Positions 5,025-6,298 of a DNA stretch of 6,298 nucleotides are shown here, piece by piece. The first letter of the stretch is position 1, and each line of letters begins with the position of its first letter. The stretch lies in NCBI GenBank assembly GCA_016934605.1, contig JAFGSO010000352.1, positions 1-6,298 on the forward strand. Direction: 5' to 3'. The DNA comes from Calditrichota bacterium. GTDB taxonomy: Bacteria; Calditrichota; Calditrichia; RBG-13-44-9. The notes beneath the pieces are model-generated. The model had not been told where the DNA came from. It did no database searches and worked only from the letters and a program-made list of their open reading frames with translations. Both the position numbers and the translations under genes were made by a program.

Positions 5025-6155
5025 ATGAAAAATTCTCAAACATTTTTAATCGGATTCCTGCTATTTTTTGTAGTCTTAACCAGTTGTGACTCTTCCGGCA
5101 GTAATTCCGGATCGGAAGTCCAGAAAGTTCCGGTAGAAGTGACCAGAGTACAACTGGGTGCAGTTAAGCAGCCACTTCAATTCAATGGCGATATAAAAGC
5201 AGAAGTAGAGGTGAATGTCTATTCCAAGGTGCCGGATAGAATTGAAAAATTTTATGTGGATGAAGGAGACTATATCCGGCAGGGTGTACTGCTTGCAAAA
5301 ATAGTCGCAACGACAATTGAACAGGGAGTGAGGCAGGCAGAAGCAGGTTTGCTGTCCGCAAAAGCTCAGGCAGCAAATCTCCGGGTTGAATTTGAACGTG
5401 CGAAGAGACTTTATCAGGAAAATGCCATGAGTAATCAGCAGTACGATGCCGTAAGTACCCAGTATGAAGCCGTGAAAGCTCAGGTTCAGCAGGCGGAAGC
5501 CGCGCTTGCCAGTGTGAAAAGCCAGTTGAATGATGCTACTCTTACCGCACCTATCAGCGGCATAATTGGTAAAAGATATTACGAAACAGGTGATATGGCA
5601 AACCCCTCCCTGCCTGTCGTCAAAATAGTCAAAATGGATCGGGTAAAAATTGAATTTGATGCGACTGAAGAAGACCTTGGGAAACTGAAAGTTGGCCAGG
5701 ATGCATCAATATTCGTGAAAGCTTATCATGATAAGATTTTTTCCGGAAAAGTAACACGCATTTCACCCATCCTGGATCCGATGAGCCGTATGGCAAAAAT
5801 TGAAGTTATTGTCGATAATCCGGAGCACCTGTTAAAACCGGGTATGTTCGCACTCGTGGAAGTTACGATCGGTGTTATTGAAGATGTGGTTGTAATTCCG
5901 CGCTACTCGACCATCGAAAGCACAACCCTGGAAAAGATTGACGGGGAAGATACGGTTATTCGGAATTATTACGTTTTTGTGGTTGATAGTGGCTATGCTG
6001 TACAGAAAAAGCTGGATGCCCTGTATGTAAATCATAAATGGATTGCAGTGAATTCGGGGCTTGATGTTGGAGATCAGCTGGTAATAGCCGGTCAGAACAA
6101 TTTGCGCGAAGGATCAGCCGTTCTGGTCAGTGAAGAAAAGGAGATTTTGCCATGA
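5025..6155 (+). CDS. RND efflux periplasmic adaptor subunit (membrane-fusion lipoprotein)
   Basis: This 376-residue protein bridges an inner-membrane RND pump and an outer-membrane TolC-type channel. It starts with a lipoprotein signal peptide ending in LTSC (Cys21), followed by Asp at +2, which in E. coli retains lipoproteins in the inner membrane, as in AcrA. Domain order is typical of the family. The first barrel-sandwich (lipoyl) half lies at about 60-95 (VDEGDYIRQGVLLAKI). A short alpha-helical coiled-coil hairpin spans about 100-168, with LYQENAMSNQQYDA at the turn. The second lipoyl half (TLTAPISGIIGKRYYETGD) lies at about 172-190, the beta-barrel at about 205-280 (LLKPGMFALVEV near its end) and the membrane-proximal domain at about 285-368. 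The stop overlaps the pump start by 4 bp (ATGA), so the two are translationally coupled. Substrate cannot be told from sequence. An in-frame TTG at 5022 is an alternative start. Confidence 0.94.
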   Translation: MKNSQTFLIGFLLFFVVLTSCDSSGSNSGSEVQKVPVEVTRVQLGAVKQPLQFNGDIKAEVEVNVYSKVPDRIEKFYVDEGDYIRQGVLLAKIVATTIEQGVRQAEAGLLSAKAQAANLRVEFERAKRLYQENAMSNQQYDAVSTQYEAVKAQVQQAEAALASVKSQLNDATLTAPISGIIGKRYYETGDMANPSLPVVKIVKMDRVKIEFDATEEDLGKLKVGQDASIFVKAYHDKIFSGKVTRISPILDPMSRMAKIEVIVDNPEHLLKPGMFALVEVTIGVIEDVVVIPRYSTIESTTLEKIDGEDTVIRNYYVFVVDSGYAVQKKLDALYVNHKWIAVNSGLDVGDQLVIAGQNNLREGSAVLVSEEKEILP

Positions 6156-6298
6156 AACTGACTTCCGTCGCCATAAAAAGAGGCGTAACGTTTTTTATGA
6201 TTTACCTGATAGCTGTTGGTTTCGGTTTGTATTCGCTCTGGCAGTTGAAAGTGGATTTATATCCCAAACTGGAGTTTCCTGTTCTGGCAATTATTACC
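6152..6298 (+). CDS. RND-family efflux pump, inner-membrane permease (5' end only)
   Basis: Only the first 49 codons are in the window; the gene continues past 6298. They begin MKLTSVAIKRGVTFFMIYLI and continue into the first transmembrane helix (about 13-28). VDLYPKLEFPV (34-44), the start of the first periplasmic (porter) segment, follows. The Lys/Arg N-terminus, first helix and VDLYP.(I/L)EFPV motif are the standard beginning of AcrB/MdtB-like proton-driven RND transporters, which usually have about 1,000 residues. AAGGAG (6138-6143) lies 8 bases before the ATG, inside the end of the adaptor gene, and the start overlaps the adaptor stop as ATGA. The pump would use the proton gradient to move substrate into the adaptor/TolC conduit. 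A TolC-type gene may follow downstream but is not visible. Confidence 0.92.
   Translation, partial: MKLTSVAIKRGVTFFMIYLIAVGFGLYSLWQLKVDLYPKLEFPVLAIIT

Overview
The window comes from a moderately AT-rich bacterial chromosome, roughly 40% G+C by eye. The cell is almost certainly Gram-negative (diderm), because it carries an RND efflux pump with a lipoprotein periplasmic adaptor and a second lipoprotein enzyme. Long intergenic regions, short palindromic repeats of the 'ACCACCAAGG...CCTTGGTGGT' kind and a TTG start with a strong Shine-Dalgarno site suggest an environmental lineage, perhaps of the FCB type (Calditrichota, Marinimicrobia, KSB1 or relatives). That placement is a low-confidence inference; no marker gene is present.

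Layout, all genes on the + strand. Bases 1-565 are intergenic and hold a long imperfect inverted repeat that looks interrupted by two small GC-rich insertions, a palindrome and a 14-bp direct repeat. Bases 566-1708 encode an MscS-family mechanosensitive channel with about five membrane segments. Bases 1709-2272 are intergenic, with small tandem repeats and a good sigma70-type promoter. Bases 2273-3598 encode a lipoprotein of the alkaline phosphatase superfamily whose usual histidine metal ligands all appear to be replaced. Bases 3599-4244 are intergenic, with paired mini-hairpin repeats, a direct repeat resembling a Pho box and a TetR-type operator lying between a candidate -35 and -10. Bases 4245-4850 encode a TetR/AcrR regulator. 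After a 174-bp gap with a perfect 10-bp stem-loop, 5025-6155 encode the RND membrane-fusion (adaptor) lipoprotein. Its stop overlaps by 4 bp the start of the RND pump gene, which runs off the window at 6298.

The last three genes form a standard locally regulated efflux module: the regulator senses a ligand, and adaptor and pump are translationally coupled and would export the substrate through a TolC-type channel not seen here. The channel and the phosphatase are separate single-gene units. No RNA genes, CRISPR array or complete mobile element were found. No clearly new multi-gene system is visible. The points most worth following are the histidine-poor phosphatase active site and the nested intergenic repeats.
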